Source: UBA1189 sp045654565 (lineage in GTDB: Bacteria; Bacteroidota; Bacteroidia; Bacteroidales; Bacteroidaceae). Taken from it: a DNA stretch of 6,283 nt. Below the pieces are notes generated by a model. That model made no database searches. It was not told the origin of the DNA and saw nothing but the letters and a program-made list of their open reading frames with translations. The stretch is taken from the NCBI GenBank assembly GCA_045654565.1, contig JAZONP010000025.1:1-6283 (forward strand), given 5' to 3'. Both the position numbers and the translations under genes were made by a program. Of the stretch, positions 1 to 6,176 are shown piece by piece. Each line of letters begins with the position of its first letter. Position 1 is the stretch's first letter.

Positions 1-59
1 ACGCATCAGAAATATCCATGAGGATTATATTCACTATTCTCAGAGAATCAATTTGTTAG

Positions 60-198
60 TCTCACGCAGATCTCACGAATCTCACGAAAAACGCATCGTT
101 ACACTCGCGTTTGCCATCCGGTCGCAAACACTCGGCAAGGCCGACAAGCACGGGCGAAGCGACGCGCTATCTGTGGGATTCGTGAGATCTGTGTGAAA
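60..198. repeat. Fold-back (long imperfect inverted repeat) element, MITE-like
   Basis: Two arms pair without gaps around a centre at about position 129. The core is a perfect 15-bp inverted repeat, CAGATCTCACGAATC at 67-81 against its complement at 177-191. Outside and inside this core the arms continue as an imperfect match (by eye roughly 40 of 55 positions for 59-113 against 145-199). The middle is GC-rich and carries two small hairpins: GTTTGC/GCAAAC (109-114 and 124-129) and TCGGC-AAG-GCCGA (132-144). The left arm also has three CTCACG motifs (61, 72, 81). No ORF of note lies inside. The shape fits a non-autonomous fold-back or REP-like intergenic element. Target-site duplications are not evident, so the true ends are uncertain and may lie further out, since weak similarity continues towards positions 33 and 228. 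Confidence 0.6.
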
Positions 199-258
199 TT
201 CAATTATTTATGCAAGAATATTCTAGTGCGTCTGCCCTGTTAAAGCCACGCAACAATT

Positions 259-346
259 ATTCTGCTCGCGGGGAGAATGCTTTCTGACCGCGAGCAGAAT
301 GTTTTCTATTCGCGAATAGAAATATTTCTACTCGCGAGCAGAAAAA
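259..346. repeat. Tandem array of four 22-bp palindromic repeats
   Basis: Four consecutive 22-bp units (259-280, 281-302, 303-324, 325-346) each form a dyad around a central CGCG or its near equivalent. The dyad centres fall at 268.5, 290.5, 312.5 and 334.5, exactly 22 bp apart. The approximate consensus is TTTCTRCTCGCGAGYAGAAA. Unit 3 (303-322) is a perfect 20-bp palindrome. Unit 4 (325-344) has one mismatched pair. Units 1 and 2 each have two mismatched pairs but complement each other as a perfect 13-bp inverted repeat (259-271 with 288-300). A period of two helical turns would put every dyad on the same DNA face, as in an operator array. Tandem RNA hairpins or a recombination or insertion target are alternatives. 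There is no spacer diversity, so this is not a CRISPR array. Confidence 0.8.
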
Positions 347-600
347 CTCCTGCATGGTTCATTTTCTGAAAATAAGGGAATTAATCCTGCCACTTCGTTA
401 TAGCCTCTTTCTGAGGTGCTGCACCCTAATAAGAAAAACTAAAACCTGCCAGGCGGCAAAAATGTAATTGTATAGATTGTTTTCACCTCATTCTTAAGCC
501 ATTGCAGCACCACTCACGAGAAATCTGCCAAGAGGTGTTGGCATGTTTGGGAGCAAAGCCAGAAAACCTGCCAAGGAGAGATGCATGTTTAGATTGATAA
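347..600. other. Gene-free upstream region with small dyads and direct repeats
   Basis: I see no supportable gene here; open frames are short and run through repeats. Visible structures are: GGTGC-T-GCACC at 415-425; a 9-bp inverted repeat GGTGCTGCA (415-423) with TGCAGCACC (503-511), which could pair in RNA; TGCC-AGGC-GGCA at 447-458 followed by an A-run; the dyad TGCCAA-N6-TTGGCA at 526-543; and an imperfect direct repeat, CTGCCAAG then GCATGTTT, at 525-548 and again at 568-590. TGCCA recurs at 388, 447, 526 and 569, so the area may hold degenerate copies of the heptamer found at 609-648, although these are not in 11-bp phase. The role is unknown. Upstream regulatory DNA is the simplest reading. 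Confidence 0.45.
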
Positions 601-608
601 AACTGACA

Positions 609-648
609 TGCCACGTATTTGCCACGCTCGTGCCACGGCTTTGTCACG
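609..648 (+). promoter_or_regulatory. Four 11-bp-phased TGCCACG heptamers upstream of the barrel gene
   Basis: TGCCACG occurs at 609-615, 620-626 and 631-637, followed by the variant TGTCACG at 642-648. The starts are exactly 11 bp apart, about one helical turn, so all copies face the same side of the helix. The last copy starts 38 bp before the proposed -7 element at 680. The same heptamer with the same period precedes the next gene (3654-3682), which argues for a shared binding protein. The position, roughly -84 to -45 from the inferred transcription start, suits an activator. The identity of the protein is unknown. Confidence 0.65.
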
Positions 649-656
649 CTTTTTTG

Positions 657-687
657 TTGGTAGCGTGGTGGTTTGTATGTTCCTTTG
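657..687 (+). promoter_or_regulatory. Probable Bacteroidetes-type promoter of the large barrel gene
   Basis: TTG at 657-659, a 20-bp spacer, and TTCCTTTG at 680-687 match TTG-N19-21-TAnnTTTG except for one base (TT for TA). Transcription would begin near 692-695, giving a leader of about 45 nt before the ATG at 739. Support comes from the spacing to the upstream heptamer block, which is almost the same as at the better-matched promoter at 3691-3722. No better -7 match was found in positions 1-738. Confidence 0.5.
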
Positions 688-738
688 CGGTGGTAAAACG
701 AATGTATAAACTGAATACAAACTAAAAACGAGAATGCG

Positions 739-3630
739 ATGACACAAAAAAGATGGATGATCGTGTGGTGCGCTCTGCTGCTGTCGGCAGGAGTGATGGC
801 ACAGGCGAAGAGGTATGCCGAGGGGTATGACGGCGAGATCGTGGTGGTAGAGGGCACGGTGGTGGACAAGGTGACAGACCGACCGTTGCCAGTGAACGTA
901 AAGTTGATGGGGAGCGACAGCACTATCGTCTTCCAAGGTGCACTGGAGAGCAATGGCGCACTCTCCATCAACATACCCAAGGACTCTGTGGTGATGGTCG
1001 AACTCAGCATGATAGGCTACGAGTCCAATCTGCTGAAACTGGATTATAGGGACGAGAAGGGTGTCCGACTGAAGAGGTTGGAAAAAATCGAGATGGTGGA
1101 GAAACCGCTGGTACTGGACGAGGTGACGGTGAAGGCCTCACAGGTAAAGATGGTATACCGCGGAGATACCATTATATACAATGCCGATGCCTTCCGACTG
1201 AGCGATGGCTCTATGCTGGATGCACTGATAGAGCAGTTGCCCGGTGTGGAGCTAAAGGGCAACCAAATCCTTGTGAACGGACGGTATGTGGAGAGTTTGC
1301 TGGTCAACGGAAAGGATTTCTTCCGTGGCGACCCTAGCGTGGCGTTGCAGAATCTACCGGCCTATATGGTAAACAAGGTGAAGGTATATGAAAAGGAACA
1401 CGAGGACGCCTACATCACGGGCACACTACGCGAGAAACCGTTGGTGGTGGACGTGAACCTGAAGAAGGAATTCGCCACGGGTTGGATAACGAATGCAGAA
1501 GCGGGATATGGCACGGGCGACCGATATATGGGGCGTGTGTTTGGCCTGATGTTTACCCAGCAGGCGCGACTGAGTGTATTCGGCAACGTGAACAACATGA
1601 GTGACACGCGGCTTCCTGGCTCCAAAGGCGACTGGAACCCCTCGTGGCAGGCTTCGGGTGTGACCGACATGAAGTTGGGCGGCCTCGATTTCCGTTGGGA
1701 CAACAAGGAGGAGACCTTCGGTGTGGAGAGCAACCTGAAGGTGTATGGCGAGGACGAGCATAGCGAACAGGCCACATCGGCTACCCGATTCTACAAGGAT
1801 GGGGACGAATATGTACGTTCCCGAAACGAAGAGAGAGACAATCAGGTGCACATCATGTCGAATCACCGTCTGTATGGTAAGGGGAGGTATTGGTATCTTG
1901 ATTTCCGCCCTGAGATGGAGTATTTCCACAACGACATCGGCAAGACAAGCGAGGGAGCCGTATTCAATGCATTGCCAAGCGAGAGTTACCGCAGTGCATC
2001 GCTCGACAGCATATTCCGCCCGGCATACAGCAGCGCACTGCTCGACGCCATGGTATACAATGCGCAAAGCCGTTCGATGAGCGACCGCGAGCAACTGAGG
2101 CTGAAGGGCTATCTGTATGGCTCGATGAAGTTTGAGCGTACGCTTGACCATATCGTATTTATCGCAACGGGCAATCGGTACACGTATGAAGACCACTCGT
2201 TCGGCCACACGATGCTCCACTACGGACAGCACATCGCAAAACCCGACGACAACCGCAACCAGTATGTACACAGCCGGAGATGGGAGAACAGCCTATCGGC
2301 ACAGATAGACTACAACCATGCCTTTGACGAGTCACGTAACTTTGTGCTGCGTCCCAAGTACACCTACGCGTACAACTCCAGCAATGCGTTCGGCAACCTA
2401 TACCGCCTCGACTGGTACGAAGGTTGGGCCCCTGAAGACAGGGAGTTGGGGATGTTGCCCTCGGCACAAAACTTACTGAGCCATATGCTCGATGTGGCCA
2501 ACAGCAGCAACAGCGTAGCGCACACCCACCACCACAAACCGAGCCTCGAACTGGAACGCACAAGATACAACGACAAAGGTTCGCGCCACTACCTGCTACG
2601 CCTACCGCTGAACATTACATCGGAGCGGCTCGACTACCAGCGGGGCAGCATCGACACACTGGTACACCGCCTTACTACTCGCTTGGAGGGAAGTGCCGAG
2701 TACCGCATAGTGAACGATATGAAGGGCGACTCCATTCCGCGTCACGAGTACAAGTGGACCTACAACTTCTCCCAATCGGTGCCGTCGCTCTCCTATAATA
2801 TACCTTATATAAACGACAGCGACCCAATGGCGATATACATCAACCGTAACGACGGACTGAGGAATACCCATCGTCATAGTGCGAGGTTCTACTTCCAGCA
2901 TCGCAAGCGTCAGCATTTCGCTGAAGCGGGAATAGACGGCACACTCGTGCGCAACGCCATTGCCCACTACCGTACTTACGACAAGGCCACGGGTGTCACC
3001 ACCACACAGCCCACCAACATCAACGGCAACTGGCAGACCAACGCTTATTATAATATGAGCAGCACACTCGATGATGCAGCCACTATGACCCTCACGCACG
3101 GAACCACGGCAGGGTATGTCAACAGCGTGGACTACATCAGCGTCGTAGGCTCCACGGCCGACCCCAAGAGTGTGGTGCGCAACGTGAATCTCCGCGAGAG
3201 CCTGGGATTCGAGAACAAATGGGAGCAGTCGACCGTCTACCTCAAGGCCAACGCCACCTACCGCTATGCCACGGGCAACCGCGAGGACTTCACCACCATC
3301 CACGCCATCGACTACGACTATGGCCTGACGTTGAGGAGCGAACTGCCGTGGGGAGTCAACCTCAGCACCGACCTCACCATGTATAGCCGCCGTGGCTATG
3401 CCGACGAATCGATGAACACGAATGACTTAGTATGGAATGCCCGTCTGTCGAAGAGCATCCTGAAGGGCAACCTCACCTTTATTGCCGACGGCTTCGACCT
3501 GCTGGGGCAGCTCTCCAACATCCGTTACTCGGTGAATGCGCAGGGCATACAGGAGACATGGCACAACGTGGTGCCTCGATATGCCATGTTGCACGTGGTG
3601 TACCGATTCAATAAACAGCCGAAGAAGTAA
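739..3630 (+). CDS. Outer-membrane beta-barrel protein, TonB-dependent-receptor type, with N-terminal carboxypeptidase-regulatory-like domain
   Basis: The protein has 963 residues. Residues 1-23 form a signal peptide (basic start, hydrophobic core, ending MAQA). Residues about 34-118 look like a carboxypeptidase-regulatory-like beta-sandwich (VVEGTVVDKVTDRPLP, then MIGYES), the N-terminal extension usual in Bacteroidetes receptors. LDEVTV at 126-131 resembles the segment that precedes the plug in SusC-like proteins. A plug-like domain follows at about 138-222, with the family signature GDTIIYNADAFRL, LPGVEL, ILVNG and LLVNGKDFF. The rest, to the final strand MLHVVYRF, is rich in aromatic and alternating residues, as expected of a large barrel. 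It would sit in the outer membrane. The substrate cannot be told: no SusD-like partner is adjacent, so this is not a standard SusCD glycan pair, and it may be an outer-membrane barrel of the OMP_b-brl_3 kind without active import. The ATG at 739 is chosen because the signal peptide begins there. Confidence 0.88.
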   Translation: MTQKRWMIVWCALLLSAGVMAQAKRYAEGYDGEIVVVEGTVVDKVTDRPLPVNVKLMGSDSTIVFQGALESNGALSINIPKDSVVMVELSMIGYESNLLKLDYRDEKGVRLKRLEKIEMVEKPLVLDEVTVKASQVKMVYRGDTIIYNADAFRLSDGSMLDALIEQLPGVELKGNQILVNGRYVESLLVNGKDFFRGDPSVALQNLPAYMVNKVKVYEKEHEDAYITGTLREKPLVVDVNLKKEFATGWITNAEAGYGTGDRYMGRVFGLMFTQQARLSVFGNVNNMSDTRLPGSKGDWNPSWQASGVTDMKLGGLDFRWDNKEETFGVESNLKVYGEDEHSEQATSATRFYKDGDEYVRSRNEERDNQVHIMSNHRLYGKGRYWYLDFRPEMEYFHNDIGKTSEGAVFNALPSESYRSASLDSIFRPAYSSALLDAMVYNAQSRSMSDREQLRLKGYLYGSMKFERTLDHIVFIATGNRYTYEDHSFGHTMLHYGQHIAKPDDNRNQYVHSRRWENSLSAQIDYNHAFDESRNFVLRPKYTYAYNSSNAFGNLYRLDWYEGWAPEDRELGMLPSAQNLLSHMLDVANSSNSVAHTHHHKPSLELERTRYNDKGSRHYLLRLPLNITSERLDYQRGSIDTLVHRLTTRLEGSAEYRIVNDMKGDSIPRHEYKWTYNFSQSVPSLSYNIPYINDSDPMAIYINRNDGLRNTHRHSARFYFQHRKRQHFAEAGIDGTLVRNAIAHYRTYDKATGVTTTQPTNINGNWQTNAYYNMSSTLDDAATMTLTHGTTAGYVNSVDYISVVGSTADPKSVVRNVNLRESLGFENKWEQSTVYLKANATYRYATGNREDFTTIHAIDYDYGLTLRSELPWGVNLSTDLTMYSRRGYADESMNTNDLVWNARLSKSILKGNLTFIADGFDLLGQLSNIRYSVNAQGIQETWHNVVPRYAMLHVVYRFNKQPKK

Positions 3631-3634
3631 TGTT

Positions 3635-3653
3635 TGAGAGACTTATTCTCTCA
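3635..3653 (+). other. Hairpin just after the barrel gene
   Basis: TGAGAGA (3635-3641) and TCTCTCA (3647-3653) pair perfectly over 7 bp with the loop CTTAT. It lies 4 nt after the stop codon and ends one base before the downstream heptamer block. No T-tract follows directly, so it is a poor intrinsic terminator. It could protect the 3' end of the mRNA or cause partial termination. Confidence 0.5.
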
Positions 3654-3686
3654 TGCCACGCTTTTGCCACGCATTTGCCACGCTAT
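3654..3686 (+). promoter_or_regulatory. Three 11-bp-phased TGCCACG repeats upstream of the TPR/HTH gene
   Basis: Perfect copies of TGCCACGC start at 3654, 3665 and 3676, giving three consecutive 11-bp units that differ only in their last three bases (TTT, ATT, TAT). The last copy starts 39 bp before the -7 element at 3715, against 38 bp at the barrel gene. The block spans about -74 to -46 from the inferred start of transcription. The sequence, period and placement match the block at 609-648, so a common regulator is likely. The binding protein is not known. Confidence 0.72.
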
Positions 3687-3690
3687 TTTT

Positions 3691-3722
3691 TTTGATACAA
3701 ACCGATGAAATCAGTATTTTTG
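3691..3722 (+). promoter_or_regulatory. Bacteroidetes-type promoter of the TPR/HTH gene
   Basis: TTTG at 3691-3694, a 20-bp spacer, and TATTTTTG at 3715-3722 fit the Bacteroidetes consensus TTTG-N19-21-TAnnTTTG exactly. The predicted transcription start is near 3727-3730. This overlaps the first in-frame ATG (3727) and supports translation from the ATG at 3757, leaving a leader of about 28 nt. Confidence 0.75.
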
Positions 3723-3756
3723 CATCATGGTAAATAAAAAGACAAGAAACTACGCA

Positions 3757-5031
3757 ATGAAACAAATCCACTACATAGTCTGTCTTCTGTGTCTCGCCAC
3801 GATGGTGAGTTGCTGGGGAAAGAGTGAAGAGAAGCAGGGCAACACTCCTCTCACGCCCCATCAGGAATTTCAACAGGCAGTGAGCAAACACAACTTGTTT
3901 ACAAAAACCAAAGACAAGGCTGCGCTCTACGAAGCCGAATACCACTTTGCCAATGTGGCTATTCGTGGTGATGCCCACGACTCACTGCGTGTGAGAGCTT
4001 TGTACAATCTGCACAGTATAGAATACCATGGAGCCTATGGCCGCACCAACTATGCCAAGGCGCTGATGTATATCAACCGCTGCATAGAGTATGCCAAGGC
4101 TGACACCACCGACAGCATCAAATTGGCACTATTCTATGCGCACAAAGGCGATGACCTGTGGCACTATGGAGAGACTGACTCAGCCATACACTATTGCCAC
4201 AAGGCGATGAACTTTCCTGTACGCATAAACAATACAGACTATATCGTATCTTACGTATTGAAACACATATACGAAGAACGCAATGTGCCCGACTCTGCCG
4301 CCTACTACGAACAGCGTTTCAGGTATGTGAGCAAACTGCCAGGAAATCAGTTCAACCGACACAATATACATGAGTCTCTATCGGCTAGTGAGTTTGAAGC
4401 TGAGATGAAGCGTACAATGGAAGAATCCAAACTTCTGAAGGCGACAACCCTGAAGGAAGCAACAGAAGGAGAGGAGACATCTTCAGACGACACCATCGAC
4501 CTAACCCTTCCGCTATGCATCGTTCTGCTTGCCTCACTCGCTCTATACCTATATAATAAGCATCGCAAAACATCAGCCAAAGTTGAGCCGCAAACTACCA
4601 CAGAGGAGGAGCAGCAACTATTGGGCACCGAAGAGGAACGCGGAGAGACCTTTGCGCTACCCGAGACACTCGTATTGCGCCGCTCACTTGCCGATGGCAA
4701 ACGCGCTTTTGAGCATACGGAAAGTTTCGATGACCTCAACACGATGCAGATAAAGGAAAAGGAGCTCTACGACATGGCTTTCGAGGCCACACGCGATGTG
4801 GAGAGCACGCTGTTTGCCTCATTCAAAGAGGCTTGTGCTACACTTATCGAGAATGCCGAGCTCAACGACCAAGAACTCATCTGCTGCTTTTGCACCTACC
4901 TTGGCTATACGAACAACGTCATCGCTTACATCGGGCACACCACGCCGGGCACCATCCGCAAACGCAAGGACCGCATCAAGAAAAAACTCCCCACCGACTT
5001 CTGTGATATCATCTTCGGAGGAAAGGGGTAG
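3757..5031 (+). CDS. Membrane-spanning TPR lipoprotein with C-terminal helix-turn-helix, probable envelope-sensing regulator
   Basis: The protein has 424 residues from this start. Residues 1-19 are a lipoprotein signal ending in the lipobox MVSC, with Cys19 as the likely acylated residue. Residues about 55-195 are helical with TPR-like pairs (for example YAKALMYINRCIEYAK and ETDSAIHYCHKAM). A hydrophobic helix lies at about 249-266, followed by NKHRK, which suggests that the N-terminal part is periplasmic and the rest cytoplasmic. Residues about 371-411 (DQELICCFCTYLGY, then a GTIRKRKDRIKKKL segment) resemble the LuxR/sigma-4-like HTH found in Bacteroidetes TPR regulators. It is shorter than many members of this group. 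An in-frame ATG at 3727 would add ten residues ahead of the lipoprotein signal, but it coincides with the predicted transcription start, so 3757 is preferred. The likely role is to sense an envelope state and control transcription. The target is unknown; its own promoter and the upstream barrel gene are candidates. A strong terminator follows. Confidence 0.82.
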   Translation: MKQIHYIVCLLCLATMVSCWGKSEEKQGNTPLTPHQEFQQAVSKHNLFTKTKDKAALYEAEYHFANVAIRGDAHDSLRVRALYNLHSIEYHGAYGRTNYAKALMYINRCIEYAKADTTDSIKLALFYAHKGDDLWHYGETDSAIHYCHKAMNFPVRINNTDYIVSYVLKHIYEERNVPDSAAYYEQRFRYVSKLPGNQFNRHNIHESLSASEFEAEMKRTMEESKLLKATTLKEATEGEETSSDDTIDLTLPLCIVLLASLALYLYNKHRKTSAKVEPQTTTEEEQQLLGTEEERGETFALPETLVLRRSLADGKRAFEHTESFDDLNTMQIKEKELYDMAFEATRDVESTLFASFKEACATLIENAELNDQELICCFCTYLGYTNNVIAYIGHTTPGTIRKRKDRIKKKLPTDFCDIIFGGKG

Positions 5032-5104
5032 AGGTGTTAGTGGCAGATTGTAAATCGTTGAATATTCCAGAACATAGATATAGAACAATATTATATCACA
5101 CACC

Positions 5105-5134
5105 ACGGAGGATGTTCATTCATCCTCCGTTTTC
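5105..5134 (+). terminator. Intrinsic terminator after the TPR/HTH gene
   Basis: A perfect 10-bp stem, ACGGAGGATG (5105-5114) with CATCCTCCGT (5121-5130), closes a 6-nt loop and runs into TTTTCTTT. It lies about 75 bp after the stop codon at 5031 and separates the TPR/HTH gene from the next transcription unit. Confidence 0.9.
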
Positions 5135-5227
5135 TTTGTATAGGATTTTACTCTTTCTCCTCTTTACGTCTTGTGGCACGATAGGTATGATAGCAGTATC
5201 TAAGAAATAAATGAAAAAAAATATCAC

Positions 5228-5235
5228 TACCTTTG
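5228..5235 (+). promoter_or_regulatory. -7 promoter element for the small barrel gene
   Basis: TACCTTTG fits TAnnTTTG exactly and is preceded by an A-run (5213-5221), as is common at Bacteroidales promoters. There is no clear TTG about 20 bp upstream, so the -33 element is weak or absent. Transcription would start near 5240-5243, giving a leader of about 57 nt before the ATG at 5300. The heptamer block seen at the other two promoters is absent. Confidence 0.65.
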
Positions 5236-5299
5236 TAACTTTCGGGGCTTTTCTGCGTCTTGCAGGTGAAAAGGAACTTTAACAAACACATATAACAAT

Positions 5300-6127
5300 A
5301 TGAAACTATTAAGAGCAACACTCTGTGGACTGGCTTTCGTGGCGGCTACAGGACTTATGGCACAGAAAGAAAATTACAAGGTGACTGGCAAAATTAGCCT
5401 TGGTGACTGGATGTATGTCGAGGAATATGAGATTACAAAGGAGGGCACCGATGAGGTAGAACGACAGACAAGGGTGGCTGTGGGCGATATGCAAATCAAG
5501 ACTCCGCGCCGTACATTGAAGCCACACTATCCGGCCTTTTATATGGGATTCAGCCGACTCTCTGACAATTCTTTCTCCATGAACTATGCTCCTGGCGTAG
5601 CGCAGATGCAAAGCAAGTCGTGGGATTGGGGTATATATACGTATTCCAATAGCGTGGCATTCAATAAGAAAGGAACCATCGGCCTTAGTTATGCCTTTGG
5701 ATTCGGGCGCAGTAGTTATAAGTTTACCGATGGCAACTACTTTTACAACGACAAAGGACTAACGCGCTATGGTGTGATGAACGATGCAGCGTATGACGAG
5801 ACTTGGTTCCGCTACTGGGCCTTGCGCCTACCCGTCAACATAGAGTTTCAACGCTATATCAAGAATAAGCCACTCTTTCTCACTTTCGGTCCAGAGATAG
5901 AATATCGCATCTCAGCCAAAACAAAGGGATGCATCGGTGGAGGTAAGAAGCATAAAATCACGAAGGACTACAACCTCAACCCACTCAATGTGAATCTCAT
6001 GGCACAGGCTGGATACAATGACTTGGGTTTCATGGTGAAACTATCGCTTGTAGACCTCTTTCAACGTCCAGCAACGCCCGACTGCGAGGTGTATCCGCTC
6101 ATGATAGGCATATCTATTTGCTATTAA
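5300..6127 (+). CDS. Probable small outer-membrane beta-barrel protein, ECF-sigma-associated type
   Basis: The protein has 275 residues. Residues 1-22 are a signal peptide (MKLLRATL start, hydrophobic core, ending LMAQ). The mature part has many short alternating, aromatic-rich stretches typical of outer-membrane strands: FYMGFSRL, GIYTYSNSVAFN, IGLSYAFGFG, WALRLPVNIEFQ, LFLTFGPEIEYRI, VNLMAQAGYN, MVKLSLVDLF, and a last strand, PLMIGISICY, ending in an aromatic residue. An 8- to 10-strand barrel is a reasonable guess. I cannot name a specific family beyond resemblance to Bacteroidetes outer-membrane beta-barrel proteins that often sit beside ECF sigma factor genes, as here. The ATG at 5300 is the only start that keeps the signal peptide. 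It may be regulated by, or linked to, the sigma factor starting 49 bp downstream; no function beyond envelope location can be claimed. Confidence 0.78.
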   Translation: MKLLRATLCGLAFVAATGLMAQKENYKVTGKISLGDWMYVEEYEITKEGTDEVERQTRVAVGDMQIKTPRRTLKPHYPAFYMGFSRLSDNSFSMNYAPGVAQMQSKSWDWGIYTYSNSVAFNKKGTIGLSYAFGFGRSSYKFTDGNYFYNDKGLTRYGVMNDAAYDETWFRYWALRLPVNIEFQRYIKNKPLFLTFGPEIEYRISAKTKGCIGGGKKHKITKDYNLNPLNVNLMAQAGYNDLGFMVKLSLVDLFQRPATPDCEVYPLMIGISICY

Positions 6128-6147
6128 AATAGGAAATAGATTCGAGA

Positions 6148-6155
6148 AATCTTTG
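6148..6155 (+). promoter_or_regulatory. Possible weak -7 element for the sigma factor gene
   Basis: AATCTTTG differs from TAnnTTTG by one base and lies 21 bp before the proposed GTG start. No TTG sits at the correct upstream distance (TTA is at 6124-6126). The sigma gene could instead be read through from the barrel gene, since no terminator is visible between them. Confidence 0.25.
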
Positions 6156-6176
6156 CTATTCACAAACACATAAAGA

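Noticed and set aside
259..346. CRISPR array
   Set aside because: Units are contiguous at 22 bp with no unique spacers, and no cas genes are nearby.
543..725. 60-codon open frame on the + strand upstream of the barrel gene
   Set aside because: It runs straight through the phased heptamers and the proposed promoter, and its product (rich in Cys, Trp and Val with no recognisable pattern) looks like translated regulatory DNA.
734..742. Two-codon frame ATG-CGA-TGA overlapping the barrel gene's start
   Set aside because: It is too short to judge and likely to be chance, although a start-stop element affecting initiation cannot be excluded.
483..1010. 175-codon open frame on the - strand
   Set aside because: It overlaps the start and signal peptide of the well-supported barrel gene and crosses its promoter; it shows no family resemblance.
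1426..2271. 281-codon open frame on the - strand inside the barrel gene
   Set aside because: The opposite strand has a continuous receptor with recognisable plug and barrel features. The antisense frame is a by-product of its codon pattern, as is the 233-codon one at 2602-3303.
739..3630. SusC-type glycan importer
   Set aside because: There is no SusD-like lipoprotein next to it, and the plug signature fits the broader barrel-receptor group better, so I left the substrate open.
5077..5097. AT-rich inverted repeat GATATA/TATATC after the TPR/HTH gene
   Set aside because: The stem has only 6 A/T-rich pairs with a 9-nt loop and is no better than expected by chance in AT-rich DNA. The real terminator is just downstream.
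5211..5282. 23-codon open frame beginning with Met-Lys-Lys upstream of the small barrel gene
   Set aside because: It contains the exact -7 element TACCTTTG, so its start codon lies upstream of the predicted transcription start. The A-run that gives the Lys codons is a usual part of such promoters.
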